A program made the translations under genes and the position numbers. A stretch of 64,000 nucleotides of DNA from Zobellia barbeyronii (GTDB lineage Bacteria > Bacteroidota > Bacteroidia > Flavobacteriales > Flavobacteriaceae): contig NZ_JACATN010000005.1 of NCBI RefSeq assembly GCF_018603515.1, forward strand, positions 1 through 64,000. Reading direction: 5' to 3'. The notes beneath the pieces were generated by a model. That model saw nothing but the letters and a program-made list of their open reading frames with translations, ran no database searches and had not been told where the DNA came from. The first letter of the stretch is position 1, and every line of letters begins with the position of its first letter. Below are positions 26,028-35,031 of the stretch, piece by piece.

Positions 26028-29000
26028 TTATTTCTTTTTCCGTAAATCAAGTACATGAGGGTATTCTGGACTTACTGGAATCTCTGAATAGTCAAAAGTA
26101 GTAGAAGCAGCTTTACGTTCTACCATTCTACCAACAAAATTTGTTGCTGCAACCATTTCTGTAGGCGCTATCTCTCCTTGCGTATGACCAAAGTCCCAAA
26201 AGCGATTAATTCTTCGTGATTCGGCCTCATAACTATTCACCGGATAACTATCATAAGATAGCCCGCCAGGATGAGCAACAAAATAGGTGCAACCACCTAT
26301 AGACTTATTATTCCAAGTATCTACCACATCAAAAACCAACGGCGTATCTACACCTAATGTAGGGTGTAAAGCAGACCAAGGTTCCCAAGCTTTAAAACGC
26401 ACACCAGCAACATACTCACCTTTTACTCCTGTACTACTTAATTGTACTTTTACACCGTTACAGGTTAAAACATAGCGTTCTTCTGTAAAATTATTGATTT
26501 TTATCTGTACCCTTTCTAGTGAAGAATCTACGTATCTGGCTGTTCCTCCGCCCGTCATCTCCTCTCCAAGTACATTCCAAGGTTCTATAGCCATGCGCAA
26601 TTCTATCTGCATGGCATTAATTTCGACCATACCATAAAGTGGAAATCTAAACTCGAAGAAAGGATCAAACCAATCTAATTTAAATGGAAAGCCTGCATCA
26701 TTAAGTTGGGTAACTATGTCCTTTATATCTTCTTTTACATAATGCTCCAATAAGAATTTATCGTGCAGTTCCGTTCCCCATCGCACTAAATTGTGCTTAT
26801 AAGGTTTTTTCCAGAACCAAGCTACCAGCGTTCGTACCAATAACATTTGCATTAGACTCATCTGTGCATGTGGCGGCATATCAAAAGCCCGAAGCTCAAG
26901 AATACCTAAACGCCCAGATGAACTATCTGGAGAATATAATTTATCTATACAAAACTCCGCTCTATGAGTGTTTCCTGTAATATCCGTCAATAAATGTCTA
27001 AAAAGCCTATCGGTCAGCCAAAAAGGAACCTCTTCGTCATCAGGAATTTGAGAAAAAGCAATTTCTAATTCGTATAAATTTTCTAACCTAGCTTCATCTA
27101 CACGTGGAGCTTGACTTGTTGGCCCAATAAAGGCTCCTGAAAATAAATATGAAAGACCAGGATGGTGTTGCCAAAAAGTAAGTAAACTACGAAGCAATTG
27201 AGGATTTCTAAGCAATGGACTATCTGCAGGAGTTACGCCACCTAAAGTAACGTGGTTTCCACCACCAGTACCTGTATGCTTCCCATCCAGCATAAATTTC
27301 TCTGTGCCCAACCTACACTTTTTGGCTTCGGCATATAATAAAAGTGTATTGTCCGTAAGCTCCTTCCAGTTTTTTGCTGGATGCACATTCACTTCAATTA
27401 CCCCAGGATCCGGTGTAACTTTAAGCACTTCCAAACGATTGTCCCTTGGTGGCTCATAACCTTCCAAAATCACGGGAACATCTAATTCTTTGGCCGAGGC
27501 TTCTATACTGGCTACTAAATCTAAAAAGTCTTCTGCGCTATCTAACGGAGGTAGAAAAAGATATAATTTTTCTTCCCTAACCTCGGCACAAATTGCTGTA
27601 CGCACGTAAGGCTGCTTTTCTAGCTTTGGCTTTACCTTTGCGGACTTTATTCTTTGTTTTAGCTCAAAACCATAAGGTTTCAATTTTGGCTTTGTTTCAA
27701 ACATTTCTGGCTCTGCCGTAGGTTCTGAAGGTACCTCAGGGTCTTTTGGCAATGATTCTAGTGGTAAACGCAAACCTACTGGCGAATTCCCCGGTGTTAA
27801 GTATAAATGTTTACCACGAAACTCCCAAGGGTTAGTAATCCACTGAGCATCTTTTTTGGCCAACGGAAAAACATAACCTATAGTTTCTCCAAGACCTTGC
27901 TCCAAAATCTCGCCCAACTTACGTCTTAGGCTGGTATCTTTTTTATTATATTTTTTAGGGTCAACATCAACCGGTAATTTCCCTTCTTCCCAAAGAAAAT
28001 AAAAGGCATCTTCATAAGCAGGCATAATGCTGGTTTCAGAAGCACCTAATTTACTAGCTAGGTTCTTTAGAAAAGTATTACTAATATTTTCAGGTAATTT
28101 ATAGGTCTCAGAAAATGAAGCTAGCAATTTAGGCTCATCCCAAACCTTTTCACCATCTTTTCGCCAATGTATTCCTATTAACCAACGTGGTAATGGCTCG
28201 CCAGGGTACCATTTTCCTTGTGCGTGATGCAATAGACCACCTTTGCTAAATGCATTCTTTAAGCTCACAGAAAGTTCGCTCGCTAGTTTTCTTTTATGTT
28301 CTCCATCAGCAGCCGTGTTCCATTCTTTAGATTCCATATCATCTATAGAAACAAAAGTTGGCTCTCCTCCCATGGTCAATCGTACATCATTGGCCTGTAA
28401 TTGCTCCTCTACTTCAAAACCTAGATTGTAAATAGCATTCCACTGATCTTCTGTATAGGGTTTTGTTACTCTTGGAGATTCAAAAATTCTAGTAACGGAA
28501 TTATTAAATATGAATTCAGTTTCACACGGATCTGTCATTCCAGATACTGGGGCAGCACTTTCAAAAGAAGGTGTACATGCTAGCGGTATATGGCCCTCAC
28601 CTGCCAAAAGTCCTGAAGTGGAATCCAATCCAATCCAACCTGCACCAGGTAGATATACTTCGGTCCATGCATGTAAATCCGTAAAATCTTCTTCTGGACC
28701 AGAAGGACCATCCAATGATTTTTCATCAGATTTTAATTGCACCAAATATCCAGAAACAAAACGTGCTGCAAGACCTAGATGTCTTAAGGTCTGTACTAAA
28801 AGCCATGCAAAATCTCTACAGGAACCAAGCTTTTTATCTAAGGTTTCTTCACAAGACTGCACGCCAGGCTCCATACGGACCGTATAATTAAGATAATTAT
28901 ACAGGCTGCTGTTCAGCTCTATCAAAAAGTCAATACTTCTTTTAGGAGTTAAATCAATTTTTTTTACCCAATCTTTCAATAGTGGGCCCTTCTCAGTTAT

Positions 29001-29357
29001 TTCTAAATAAGGTAAAAGTTCTTTTTTCAATTCCTCCGAATAGACAAAAGGATAATTTTCCACCCCTTTTTCAACAAAAAAATCAAAAGGATTAATTGTT
29101 TTCAAATCGGCAATAATCTCAATATCTACTGATAGGAAATCTGTTTTCTCAGGAAAAACAATACGTGCTAGATAGTTGCCAAAAGGATCCTGTTGCCAAT
29201 TAAAAAAATGATTGTCTGGCTTTATTTTAATAGAATACGCTTCAATAGGTGTGCGACTATGTGGTGCTGGTCTTAGTCTAAAAATATGTGGAGAAAGATT
29301 AATTCTCCTATCATATTTATAAGTCGTCTTATGTGAGATTGATACTTTCAGTGCCAT
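26028..29357 (-). CDS. Transglutaminase-DUF2126 (GS-like ligase) fusion
   Basis: This 1109-residue protein opens operon B. Residues 1-290 are a transglutaminase-like domain with Cys180 in LGSCRDFAW, His229 in DLHAWTEVY and Asp245 in GLDSTSG. From about 310 (NDVRLTMGGEPTF) to the end is DUF2126, which comparative genomics has described as a circularly permuted glutamine-synthetase-like COOH-NH2 ligase. The motif GTGGGNHVTLGG (696-707) and the later HRAEFCID and LELRAFDMPPH segments agree with this. A Pro/Lys-rich linker (about 540-582) splits the region. The joint presence of a predicted peptidase and a ligase in one chain suggests coupled cleavage and ligation. Confidence 0.92.
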   Translation of the reverse strand: MALKVSISHKTTYKYDRRINLSPHIFRLRPAPHSRTPIEAYSIKIKPDNHFFNWQQDPFGNYLARIVFPEKTDFLSVDIEIIADLKTINPFDFFVEKGVENYPFVYSEELKKELLPYLEITEKGPLLKDWVKKIDLTPKRSIDFLIELNSSLYNYLNYTVRMEPGVQSCEETLDKKLGSCRDFAWLLVQTLRHLGLAARFVSGYLVQLKSDEKSLDGPSGPEEDFTDLHAWTEVYLPGAGWIGLDSTSGLLAGEGHIPLACTPSFESAAPVSGMTDPCETEFIFNNSVTRIFESPRVTKPYTEDQWNAIYNLGFEVEEQLQANDVRLTMGGEPTFVSIDDMESKEWNTAADGEHKRKLASELSVSLKNAFSKGGLLHHAQGKWYPGEPLPRWLIGIHWRKDGEKVWDEPKLLASFSETYKLPENISNTFLKNLASKLGASETSIMPAYEDAFYFLWEEGKLPVDVDPKKYNKKDTSLRRKLGEILEQGLGETIGYVFPLAKKDAQWITNPWEFRGKHLYLTPGNSPVGLRLPLESLPKDPEVPSEPTAEPEMFETKPKLKPYGFELKQRIKSAKVKPKLEKQPYVRTAICAEVREEKLYLFLPPLDSAEDFLDLVASIEASAKELDVPVILEGYEPPRDNRLEVLKVTPDPGVIEVNVHPAKNWKELTDNTLLLYAEAKKCRLGTEKFMLDGKHTGTGGGNHVTLGGVTPADSPLLRNPQLLRSLLTFWQHHPGLSYLFSGAFIGPTSQAPRVDEARLENLYELEIAFSQIPDDEEVPFWLTDRLFRHLLTDITGNTHRAEFCIDKLYSPDSSSGRLGILELRAFDMPPHAQMSLMQMLLVRTLVAWFWKKPYKHNLVRWGTELHDKFLLEHYVKEDIKDIVTQLNDAGFPFKLDWFDPFFEFRFPLYGMVEINAMQIELRMAIEPWNVLGEEMTGGGTARYVDSSLERVQIKINNFTEERYVLTCNGVKVQLSSTGVKGEYVAGVRFKAWEPWSALHPTLGVDTPLVFDVVDTWNNKSIGGCTYFVAHPGGLSYDSYPVNSYEAESRRINRFWDFGHTQGEIAPTEMVAATNFVGRMVERKAASTTFDYSEIPVSPEYPHVLDLRKKK

Positions 29358-29578
29358 CTAGTAAAATTAAATTCGTTACATCCTAATATAGCGACTAATT
29401 TGAGGTTCCACCTACTTCGTTTAAATTTTTATGTAAAAATAACTAACAACCTAAATTAAGACCACGATTGCTAATTTTTGATATTTTAATTGCTCTATTG
29501 GTATTTTATTAAAAACCAGTGAAATTAAAAATAGGTCTTACAGGTTATTAGTAAGCGTTTTTTATTTCAATTTTTCGC

Positions 29579-29606
29579 AAAAAAAAGCCCAATCTTAGAT
29601 TGGACT
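29579..29606 (-). terminator. Rho-independent terminator
   Basis: CCAATCT at 29589-29595 pairs with AGATTGG at 29597-29603. A T-run follows on the minus strand, directly after the secreted protein gene. Confidence 0.65.
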
Positions 29607-29629
29607 CTTATAAATTATGATGTTGAATT

Positions 29630-30430
29630 CTAGTTTAAAAGAAAATCTTCTTTCTTAAAACCATTATTAAATTTTATGTCGCTCATCGTATAAACACCTG
29701 TTTCTACAAAACCACCTTTTTTATCTGGCATATAACTTTTACGTACAGTAGATAACAAAAGACCATCAACGGTTTCGTAAGTCAATGTCATTTTTAAAAT
29801 TGGCTTGTTTACACCCATGGCTGGTAAAGAAAAGAAGAACTGATCCACCAAATGTGTGTTAGGGTTGAAATACAAAATAAACTCATCGTTCTGTTCCTTT
29901 TTAGTAACATCGGCGCTGTAGGTTAAACTCACTTTGTCATAATTAATATCTCCTACTTTTTCAGTACCAAGGTATTTGTAGTTAGTGCCTGGATTCTTCA
30001 ATTTATACATCATTGCGAACCAATAAATATTTACTTTACGTAAGAACACGGTTCCGCCTATAGCTTTAGGATCAGTAATATTCTTACCTTCTAAAGTTAA
30101 CGCAGGTTTGTTATCCACTAAAGATTGAACGGCTGTTCCTTTTTGACCAGGAAGTAAATTAATATCATGTTGCTCGTAAGAACCCCATGATTGTTCCCCA
30201 TTAAAAATATAACGCTCTATAGACACATCTTTGCCTTTAGCAAAATTGTCATATACATAATGATATTGAATATCTTTTTTGGCATCTAAGGCAGTATAAC
30301 CTCCATTTACCGCTTCTAAGGCATCTAATAATTCAGCTGATTTAGTATCTGTGTTTTGTGCATTAACTGTGGTAGCAACTACCATTGTCAATAAAAATGA
30401 CGCTAAGGTGCTTTTAAGTTTTTTATTCAT
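29630..30430 (-). CDS. Secreted protein of DUF6503 type
   Basis: This 266-residue protein has a signal peptide (about 1-24, ending TVNAQ). The body alternates strands such as YIFNGEQSWG, NIYWFAMMYKL and DEFILYFNPNTHLVDQFFF, a pattern like the LolA/outer-membrane lipoprotein-sorting fold. I assign it tentatively to the DUF6503 family, whose role is unknown. It is divergent from the TetR export operon, whose promoter lies 170 bp upstream, and has its own terminator. Confidence 0.6.
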   Translation of the reverse strand: MNKKLKSTLASFLLTMVVATTVNAQNTDTKSAELLDALEAVNGGYTALDAKKDIQYHYVYDNFAKGKDVSIERYIFNGEQSWGSYEQHDINLLPGQKGTAVQSLVDNKPALTLEGKNITDPKAIGGTVFLRKVNIYWFAMMYKLKNPGTNYKYLGTEKVGDINYDKVSLTYSADVTKKEQNDEFILYFNPNTHLVDQFFFSLPAMGVNKPILKMTLTYETVDGLLLSTVRKSYMPDKKGGFVETGVYTMSDIKFNNGFKKEDFLLN

Positions 30431-30591
30431 AACTACTTTATTCTGATTTTAAATTCATGGGTTAGTCTACCTCTATTTTAAAACTTACAAAGACTTGATT
30501 TATAAACCCTGACATTACCCCAATAAGCTTGCTTTAAACTTGGAAACCAAAGTTTTATGTGATTAATCTGTTGGTCAAAACTATTTTTACG

Positions 30592-30599
30592 TAATTTTG
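30592..30599 (+). promoter_or_regulatory. -7 box of the TetR operon promoter
   Basis: TAATTTTG matches the Bacteroidota TAnnTTTG consensus and ends 31 bp before the TetR start. A weak upstream TTGG at 30571-30574 could act as the -33 element. It abuts the operator at 30600-30615. Confidence 0.55.
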
Positions 30600-30615
30600 T
30601 TAACCAAATGGTTAA
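30600..30615 (+). promoter_or_regulatory. Probable TetR operator
   Basis: TTAACCA-AA-TGGTTAA is a perfect palindrome with a 2-bp spacer. It lies just downstream of the -7 box and 15 bp before the TetR start codon. Binding there would block transcription of the regulator and the export operon behind it. The palindrome is seen directly; the autorepression is inference from TetR-family practice. Confidence 0.65.
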
Positions 30616-30630
30616 ACCGTATAGTTAGGA

Positions 30631-31245
30631 ATGAAAAAAGGCAAAGACGAAAATACCGAAGAGCAAATACTTGAAGCAGCAAAGAATGTTTTCCAGACCA
30701 AAGGAATGGATGGTGCACGAATGCAAGAAATAGCCGATAAAGCAGGGATTAATAAAGCTATGCTTCATTATTACTATAGAAGTAAACAACTACTTTTTGA
30801 AGCCGTTTTTAAAAATGTCTTTTCCTTACTGGCGCCTCAATTAAACGCAATTTTAAATGACGATTCTTCTATTGAAGAGAAAGTGAAAAACTTCACTTTT
30901 AACTATATATCTTTTATTAGTAAGCATCCTTATTTACCCAATTTTATAATTCAAGAATTGAATAGAAATCCGGAGTTTATTCTACAAATGAAGGATAGCA
31001 AAGGATTTCCTAACCTAGCTAAATTTAAGAAGCAAGTAGATAGAGAGGTAGAAAAAGGCAGTATAAAGCCTATAAGTGCGGAGCAGTTGTTCATCAATAT
31101 TCTAGCGCTCAATATTTTTCCTTTTGTAGCTAAACCTTTGATTATGGCTTTCTCTAATGTAGATAGTAAGGTATATAAACAACTCATGGAAGACCGTAAA
31201 ACTGAAGTTGCCGATTTCATTATCAACTCCATAAAGAACACCTAG
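30631..31245 (+). CDS. TetR-family transcriptional regulator
   Basis: This 204-residue protein has an N-terminal HTH of the TetR type: ILEAAKNVFQTKG, the recognition helix region MQEIADKAGINKAMLHYYYRSK, then a helical ligand domain. It is the first gene of an export operon and its own promoter carries a palindrome, so it probably represses the operon until a toxic ligand binds. The gene order resembles that of E. coli CecR with YbhGFSR. It is separated from the TolC gene by 1 bp. Confidence 0.9.
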   Translation: MKKGKDENTEEQILEAAKNVFQTKGMDGARMQEIADKAGINKAMLHYYYRSKQLLFEAVFKNVFSLLAPQLNAILNDDSSIEEKVKNFTFNYISFISKHPYLPNFIIQELNRNPEFILQMKDSKGFPNLAKFKKQVDREVEKGSIKPISAEQLFINILALNIFPFVAKPLIMAFSNVDSKVYKQLMEDRKTEVADFIINSIKNT

Positions 31246-31246
31246 T

Positions 31247-32494
31247 ATGAAACGTATACTACTATTTCTTGTAATACTAACAGCGTTTCCTGCTATTGCT
31301 CAGCAAAGTATTACGCTGGAAGAGTGTTATAATTCTGTGACTCAAAATTACCCTTTGGCAAAACAGTCATCACTCTTGGAAACACAAAATACTTTAGAAG
31401 CCGCTGTAATTTCTACTGCAAAACTGCCTCAATTAAGTCTGGATGCGCAAGCTACTTATCAATCTGATGTAATTGAAATTCCTATTGCCAGCGCTAATAT
31501 TGACCCATTAAATAAAGATCAGTATCGTGCTACGTTTTCGGTAAATCAATTGATTTATAACGGAGGGGCAACGGCCGCTTCATTAGCCATTAAATCTGCT
31601 GAGCTAAAATCGAAACAAAAACAGGTTGAAGTCAGTCTATATCAATTAAGACAACAGATTAATCAACTCTATTTTTCTATCCTATTAGCACAGGAAAGCA
31701 ATCTATTATTAAAATCGAAACAAACACAGTTAGAGGCTAAACTAAAAGAGGTTAGTTCTGGTGTAAAAAACGGTATACTACTACCCTCTTCAGATAAAGT
31801 ATTGGAAGCTGAATTATTAAAAATAGGTCAACAGTTTAAGGAAATAGAAAGCAATAAATTAACGCTAATAGAAACGCTCTCTAGTTTAATAAAACAGCCT
31901 ATAGATGCTAGCACAGAATTTAAAAATTCGCTAATAAAAATTCATGTACAGAAAGAGTTAATTAGACCTGAACTGGAATTATTTCAGTATAAAAAAGACG
32001 AAATCGAGAATTCAGAAAATTTGATTTCTAAACAGAACGTACCCAAATTACTAGGCTTTGCTACAGGTGGTTATGGAAATCCAGGATTGAATATGCTAGA
32101 TAATTCATTTCAACCTTTTTATATAGCAGGCGTGAAATTACATTGGAATGTTTTTGATTGGAACGCTAATCAAAAACAACGGCAATCATTAGCTATCAAT
32201 AAAGATATTGTAGATAATGAAACAGAAGTTTTTAAACTCAACACTACTATTGAGCTAAATAAACAGCAAAGGGAAATAGAGAAAATAGAAGCTATTATAA
32301 CATCTGATGAAGCTATAATCAACCTTAGAAAAGAAGTGTTGCAAATGGCAGATTCACAACTAAAAAATGGGGTGATTACATCTTCAGCATATATCACGGA
32401 ACTTACCAATTTATATGAAGACCAAAACACCTTAGTACGGCATGAGATACAGTTACAACTCGCAAAAGCAAACTACAATGTCATTAAAGGGTAA
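31247..32494 (+). CDS. TolC-family outer-membrane efflux protein
   Basis: This 415-residue protein has a signal peptide (1-18, ending AIAQ) and two long helical hairpin repeats typical of the outer-membrane efflux protein fold. Motifs include LEECYNSVTQNYPLAKQ at the start of the first repeat and FQPFYIAGVKLHWNVFDW before the second beta pair. It forms the trimeric outer-membrane duct of a tripartite pump. It is the second gene of the operon. Confidence 0.9.
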   Translation: MKRILLFLVILTAFPAIAQQSITLEECYNSVTQNYPLAKQSSLLETQNTLEAAVISTAKLPQLSLDAQATYQSDVIEIPIASANIDPLNKDQYRATFSVNQLIYNGGATAASLAIKSAELKSKQKQVEVSLYQLRQQINQLYFSILLAQESNLLLKSKQTQLEAKLKEVSSGVKNGILLPSSDKVLEAELLKIGQQFKEIESNKLTLIETLSSLIKQPIDASTEFKNSLIKIHVQKELIRPELELFQYKKDEIENSENLISKQNVPKLLGFATGGYGNPGLNMLDNSFQPFYIAGVKLHWNVFDWNANQKQRQSLAINKDIVDNETEVFKLNTTIELNKQQREIEKIEAIITSDEAIINLRKEVLQMADSQLKNGVITSSAYITELTNLYEDQNTLVRHEIQLQLAKANYNVIKG

Positions 32495-32507
32495 TACATA
32501 TAGAAAA

Positions 32508-33401
32508 ATGAAAAGGTACAACTATATATTAGGCTTAAGTATTATTGCTACCACCCTCTTTTCCTGTGGTGATTCTAATGGAAAAGCAGACGGTTACGGT
32601 AATTTTGAAGCTACTGAAATCACTATTTCAGCAGAAAATAGTGGAAAGCTAATGCAGTTTGATGTTAATGAGGGAGATGTTCTTAAGAAACAGCAATTTA
32701 TAGGATATATAGATACCATTCCGCTAGCCTTAAAACGAGAACAATTAGAAGTTTCTAAGGCTGTTGTCAGTTCAAAATCTAGAGGTGTACTGTCACAAAT
32801 TAATGTGTTCAATTCCAAATTGAAAAATGGAAATATCAACAAAGATAGAATTGAGAATTTAATAAAGGATAATGCCGGTACACAGAAACAATTAGATGAT
32901 ATTGAAGGTGATATAGATGTTTTAAAAAGTCAAATTAGAAGTGTTGAAATACAGAATGCTCCTGTGGTAAACGAATTAAAATCTATTGATGTGCAGCTTA
33001 GGCAAATTGATGATCAGATTCAAAAAAGTAAAATCATTAACCCTTTAGCGGGAACGGTTTTAACCAAGTATGCAGAACCTAATGAGATTACAACTTTTGG
33101 GAAACCGCTTTATAAAATTGCAGATTTAAAAACCATGCAGTTACGCGTGTATATTAGTGAAACTCAATTAGCCAATTTAAAAATTGGTCAGGAAGTCACC
33201 GTAAAAATTGATGATGACACATCTATGAAGTCTTATAAAGGGACCATCAGCTGGATTGCCTCCGAAGCTGAATTCACACCTAAAATTATTCAAACAAAAG
33301 AAGAACGTGTTGCTTTGGTTTATGCTCTAAAAATAGATGTTGCCAATGATGGAAGCCTTAAGATTGGTATGCCTGCAGAACTATGGTTAACTCAAGAATA
33401 A
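32508..33401 (+). CDS. HlyD-family periplasmic adaptor lipoprotein
   Basis: This is a 297-residue protein if it starts at MKRYNYILG; the in-frame Met at 32442 lies inside the TolC gene. A lipobox LFSC follows the signal segment. A biotinyl/lipoyl-like half (ENSGKLMQFDVNEGD), a helical hairpin (about 75-170) and a second lipoyl half (SKIINPLAGTVLTKY) follow, then a beta-barrel domain with LKIGQEVTVKID. It links the ABC transporter to the TolC duct. Its stop overlaps the next start in TAATG. Confidence 0.9.
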   Translation: MKRYNYILGLSIIATTLFSCGDSNGKADGYGNFEATEITISAENSGKLMQFDVNEGDVLKKQQFIGYIDTIPLALKREQLEVSKAVVSSKSRGVLSQINVFNSKLKNGNINKDRIENLIKDNAGTQKQLDDIEGDIDVLKSQIRSVEIQNAPVVNELKSIDVQLRQIDDQIQKSKIINPLAGTVLTKYAEPNEITTFGKPLYKIADLKTMQLRVYISETQLANLKIGQEVTVKIDDDTSMKSYKGTISWIASEAEFTPKIIQTKEERVALVYALKIDVANDGSLKIGMPAELWLTQE

Positions 33402-34303
33402 TGAGCATATCCGTTTCTAACATATCAAAATCTTATGACGCCGTTAAGGCCTTACAGGACATTTCTTTTGAGGTAAAATCTGGCGAGCTCTTCGGTCTAA
33501 TTGGTCCGGATGGCGCTGGTAAAACAAGCTTGTTCCGGATTTTAACTACACTTTTATTGGCTAATGAAGGTACGGCAACCGTTGCTGGCTTTGATGTGGT
33601 TAAGGATTATAAAAAGATAAGGAACAGTGTTGGGTACATGCCGGGAAAATTTTCACTTTATCAAGATTTGACCGTAGAGGAAAACCTGACTTTTTTCGCA
33701 ACTACTTTTGGTACGACTATTCAAGAAAACTACGATTTAATACAAGAGATCTACGTTCAGATAGAACCTTTTAAAAACCGTAGAGCCGGTAAACTTTCTG
33801 GCGGAATGAAACAAAAGTTAGCGTTGTGCTGTGCCCTCATTCACAAACCAAAAGTATTGTTCTTAGATGAGCCCACTACGGGTGTTGATCCTGTCTCTAG
33901 AAAAGAATTTTGGGAGATGCTTAAACGATTGCAACAAAAAGGTATTACCATTTTAGTATCAACACCGTATATGGACGAGGCTGCTTTGTGCGATAGAATA
34001 GCATTGATACAAGACGGTAAAATTTTACAGATAGACACACCACAAGCCATTGTAAAGCATTACCCAAAACAGATTTACAATGTTAGCGCCACTAATACAT
34101 ATGAGCTTACAAACGCTTTAAAGGCCTATGAGTATAGTCATAGTGTTTACCCTTTTGGTGAATTTGTTCATTACACGGATCAAAGGTCAGATTTTAATCC
34201 AACAGAATTAAAAGCGTATTTAGAATCTAAAAACCTATCTGATCTTGTAATAGAAAAAACAAAGGTTACCATTGAGGATACCTTTATGGAACTGGCAAAA
34301 TAA
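33401..34303 (+). CDS. ABC exporter ATPase 1
   Basis: This 300-residue ATPase has Walker A GPDGAGKTS, signature LSGGMKQKL and Walker B LFLDEPTTGVD. A C-terminal extension of about 80 residues follows the ATPase core. It starts in the TAATG overlap with the adaptor gene and its stop overlaps the next start. It corresponds to the first ATPase half of YbhF-type exporters. Confidence 0.92.
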   Translation: MSISVSNISKSYDAVKALQDISFEVKSGELFGLIGPDGAGKTSLFRILTTLLLANEGTATVAGFDVVKDYKKIRNSVGYMPGKFSLYQDLTVEENLTFFATTFGTTIQENYDLIQEIYVQIEPFKNRRAGKLSGGMKQKLALCCALIHKPKVLFLDEPTTGVDPVSRKEFWEMLKRLQQKGITILVSTPYMDEAALCDRIALIQDGKILQIDTPQAIVKHYPKQIYNVSATNTYELTNALKAYEYSHSVYPFGEFVHYTDQRSDFNPTELKAYLESKNLSDLVIEKTKVTIEDTFMELAK

Positions 34304-35031
34304 TGGATAACGATAAAGTCATACAAGTAGAAGGGTTAACCAAAATGTTTGGTGATTTTACGGCGGTAGATGCCATAACTTTTGACGTTAAAAAAGGGGA
34401 AATATTTGGTTTTCTAGGAGCTAATGGAGCAGGTAAAACTACAGCAATGAAAATGCTAATTGGTATTTCTATTCCAACTGCTGGAACAGCCAATGTAGCC
34501 GGTTTTGATGTATTCAAACAGGCCGAAGACATTAAGAAGAACATTGGTTATATGAGCCAAAAGTTTGCACTATATGATGATTTGACGGTTAAAGAGAACA
34601 TCACTTTTTTTGGAGGTATTTATGGCTTGTCTAGAAATGTGATAAAAGAAAAGTCAGATGTATTAATTACGGAATTAGGACTCCAAAAAGTAGCCAACCA
34701 ATTAGTAGCTTCCTTGCCCTTGGGTTGGAAACAAAAACTATCTTTTTCCGTGGCTTTAATCCATGATCCAAAAATTGTCTTTTTAGATGAACCCACAGGA
34801 GGTGTTGACCCTATTACGAGACGCCAGTTTTGGGAGATGATTTATAAAGCTGCAAATGAAGGAACCACGGTTTTTGTTACTACACACTATATGGATGAAG
34901 CAGAATATTGTGATCGTGTATCTATTATGGTCAATGGAAAAATAGAGGCTTTAGATACTCCCAAAAAACTTAAAAAACAGTTTAACGCTGCTACTATGAA
35001 CGACGTATTTCTAAAACTGGCAAGAGGATGA
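34303..35031 (+). CDS. ABC exporter ATPase 2
   Basis: This 242-residue ATPase has Walker A GANGAGKTT and Walker B VFLDEPTGGVD. Its signature reads LPLGWKQKL instead of LSGGxxQ, the form I recall from the second ATPase half of YbhF-like exporters, so the pair probably has one standard and one altered ATP site. It overlaps both neighbours by 1 to 4 bp. Confidence 0.92.
   Translation: MDNDKVIQVEGLTKMFGDFTAVDAITFDVKKGEIFGFLGANGAGKTTAMKMLIGISIPTAGTANVAGFDVFKQAEDIKKNIGYMSQKFALYDDLTVKENITFFGGIYGLSRNVIKEKSDVLITELGLQKVANQLVASLPLGWKQKLSFSVALIHDPKIVFLDEPTGGVDPITRRQFWEMIYKAANEGTTVFVTTHYMDEAEYCDRVSIMVNGKIEALDTPKKLKKQFNAATMNDVFLKLARG

Noticed and set aside
28510-28887. Rightward ORF inside the DUF2126 fusion gene
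   Set aside because: It lies antisense to the transglutaminase core, whose motifs are clearly conserved.
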